A stretch of 42,417 bases of DNA from an uncultured Clostridia bacterium (GTDB taxonomy: Bacteria > Bacillota > Clostridia > JAAYHZ01), in assembly GCA_937894465.1 (NCBI GenBank), contig CALCRE010000012.1, positions 1 to 42,417 on the forward strand, written 5' to 3'. The notes below the pieces were generated by a model. The model did not search any database. It was not told where the DNA came from and saw nothing but the letters and a program-made list of their open reading frames with translations. A program made the translations under genes and the position numbers. Below, in pieces: positions 41,429 through 42,417 of this stretch (position 1 is its first letter; each line of letters starts with the position of its first letter).

Positions 41429-42417
41429 TTAATAGTCAAAAATCCTTCTGGCTGTTTTGTATGTATTCATATAGTATCCGGTAAGTTCGGATATCCTGAC
41501 ATATTTACCGTAAGTTTTACTGGAGGATGCATGTATGAATTCATTGTTTCCTATGTAAATACCGACATGGGTTATGGCTCCGCTACCGGATCCTGCAAAA
41601 AAGACCAGGTCTCCTGCTCTCAACGATCCGTAAGGGACATACTTTCCATAGGTGGCTTGAGTGGCCGCAAAGTGAGACATTCTGACACCGAAGTCTTTGT
41701 ACACATACAATGTGAATCCGGAGCAATCCATGCCCTTCGGGCTCTCCCCTCCCCATACATATGGCATGCCCATATATTTTTTAGCGGTGTTTATTAATAA
41801 TTGTTGAATCAATTTCATTCCTTCCCAGCCGGAAGGCGGTTCTAAGACATTCAATGCGGGATAATCCGATTGAACGGGCGACAGATATGGAGCAAACTCA
41901 ACAAAATCATCTTTAATCCATGCATCGGAACCATCCTTGAGCATTAACCGATACCATCCGTTGTAGCTGCCGTATGTAACATAGATTTGATTATCCTCAG
42001 CAATTTCAGCCACTGCTGCTCCCAGATCGGGAAAGACCCTTATATTTACCGTATCTCCTTTAACAATGGCAAGACCTATCGTCTTATACATTGTGTCCAC
42101 ATATTTGCCCAGGATCCATCCGAGGGTTCCATGGGCTTCCACCAGATAATAATCTTCATCCCTGGCATGTATGTACAATTCGGTGTCCTTTTCCAAGACC
42201 ATCAACACTTGGCTGTCCATACCCGGAGATTCCCGAAGGTTCGCCTTATCTTCCACTAAAGTTCCGATACATACCGGTTCACCGGGTACATGGATGAACC
42301 ATGCATAAATCCAACATTGTCGATCATCTATGGAAAACTCGTACCAGCCGTCGCTGTGATATGCCGTCAGAACAAGTTTCTCATCTTTCGTGACAGTCCC
42401 CACTATTTCAAAATCCA
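41429..42417 (-). CDS. SH3-domain NlpC/P60 cell-wall hydrolase (N-terminal end outside window)
   Basis: The frame is open to the window edge, so the N terminus and any signal peptide are missing. Visible parts are the end of one SH3-like domain (WYEFSIDDRQCWIYAWFI), a second (LVEDKANLRESPGMDSQVL to GTLGWILGKYV), a third (VKGDTVNIRVFPDLGAAV to GSDAWIKDDFV) and a C-terminal NlpC/P60 domain. The last has MPYVWGGESPKGMDCSGF (catalytic Cys), AGDLVFF, THVGIYIG (His) and FIHASSS (third polar residue). Such enzymes cut gamma-D-Glu-diamino acid bonds in peptidoglycan peptides. The SH3 repeats target the wall. It is unlinked to serCA, which has its own promoter. Confidence 0.9.
   Translation of the reverse strand, partial: DFEIVGTVTKDEKLVLTAYHSDGWYEFSIDDRQCWIYAWFIHVPGEPVCIGTLVEDKANLRESPGMDSQVLMVLEKDTELYIHARDEDYYLVEAHGTLGWILGKYVDTMYKTIGLAIVKGDTVNIRVFPDLGAAVAEIAEDNQIYVTYGSYNGWYRLMLKDGSDAWIKDDFVEFAPYLSPVQSDYPALNVLEPPSGWEGMKLIQQLLINTAKKYMGMPYVWGGESPKGMDCSGFTLYVYKDFGVRMSHFAATQATYGKYVPYGSLRAGDLVFFAGSGSGAITHVGIYIGNNEFIHASSSKTYGKYVRISELTGYYMNTYKTARRIFDY

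Noticed and set aside
1..42417. CRISPR arrays, tRNA, rRNA, insertion sequences, prophage
   Set aside because: No regularly spaced repeats, cloverleaf-like or rRNA sequence, transposase or phage gene could be found by eye.

Overview
The window reads as chromosomal DNA of a low-GC, monoderm, probably spore-former-related Clostridia bacterium. The signs are a Spo0A-type response regulator, a LysM-CAP protein, an SH3/NlpC-P60 wall hydrolase, an indolepyruvate:ferredoxin oxidoreductase, GGAGG-type ribosome binding sites, and sigma-A-like promoters. I saw no rRNA, tRNA, CRISPR array, insertion sequence or prophage. A finer taxonomic placement (Lachnospirales or a relative) would be a guess.

Layout. 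1-864 (+): 3' end of a patatin-like phospholipase and a half-length AI-2E-family membrane protein. 914-1519 (-): a SAM methyltransferase. 1617-5005 (-): a divergent Spo0A-like regulator, then a GH172 glycosidase and an M24 peptidase-fold protein that seems to have lost metal ligands. 5235-9419 (-): a divergent type II topoisomerase pair (B subunit, then A subunit). 9787-12361 (+): a secreted LysM-CAP protein and an AMP-forming acyl-CoA synthetase. 12570-14435: small orphan genes and a decayed gene remnant. 14501-17290 (-): a GH38 alpha-mannosidase. 17447-19760 (-): iorAB. 19867-21366 (-): a sodium:solute symporter. 21496-25047 (-): an ABC exporter with a lipoprotein. 25068-38823 (-): a complete type IV pilus locus. 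38942-41209 (-): serC-serA. 41429 to the window edge (-): an NlpC/P60 hydrolase.

The main system is the pilus locus. Transcription order is pilA, a terminator, a new promoter, a PilP-like protein, a LysM protein built of secretin-neck domains, pilT, pilC, pilM, pilN, pilO, pilB, three minor pilins, and pilD. Motor (PilB, PilT), platform (PilC), inner-membrane alignment complex (PilM-N-O and PilP-like) and peptidase (PilD) are all present. The slot where diderms encode the PilQ secretin holds a protein with a signal segment, a LysM domain, an N0/STN-like domain and about five N1-like repeats, but no secretin barrel. This suggests that a cell with no outer membrane kept the periplasmic neck and its PilP partner and tied them to peptidoglycan. 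The minor pilins are also unusual. One is fused to an apparent seven-bladed beta-propeller, one carries a C-terminal CFI-box domain plus a hydrophobic tail, and one is GspK/PilX-like. Together they look like a specialised pilus tip.

All protein identities rest on motif reading by eye. No database search was run. Start sites were adjusted where a Shine-Dalgarno sequence clearly favoured an internal start.
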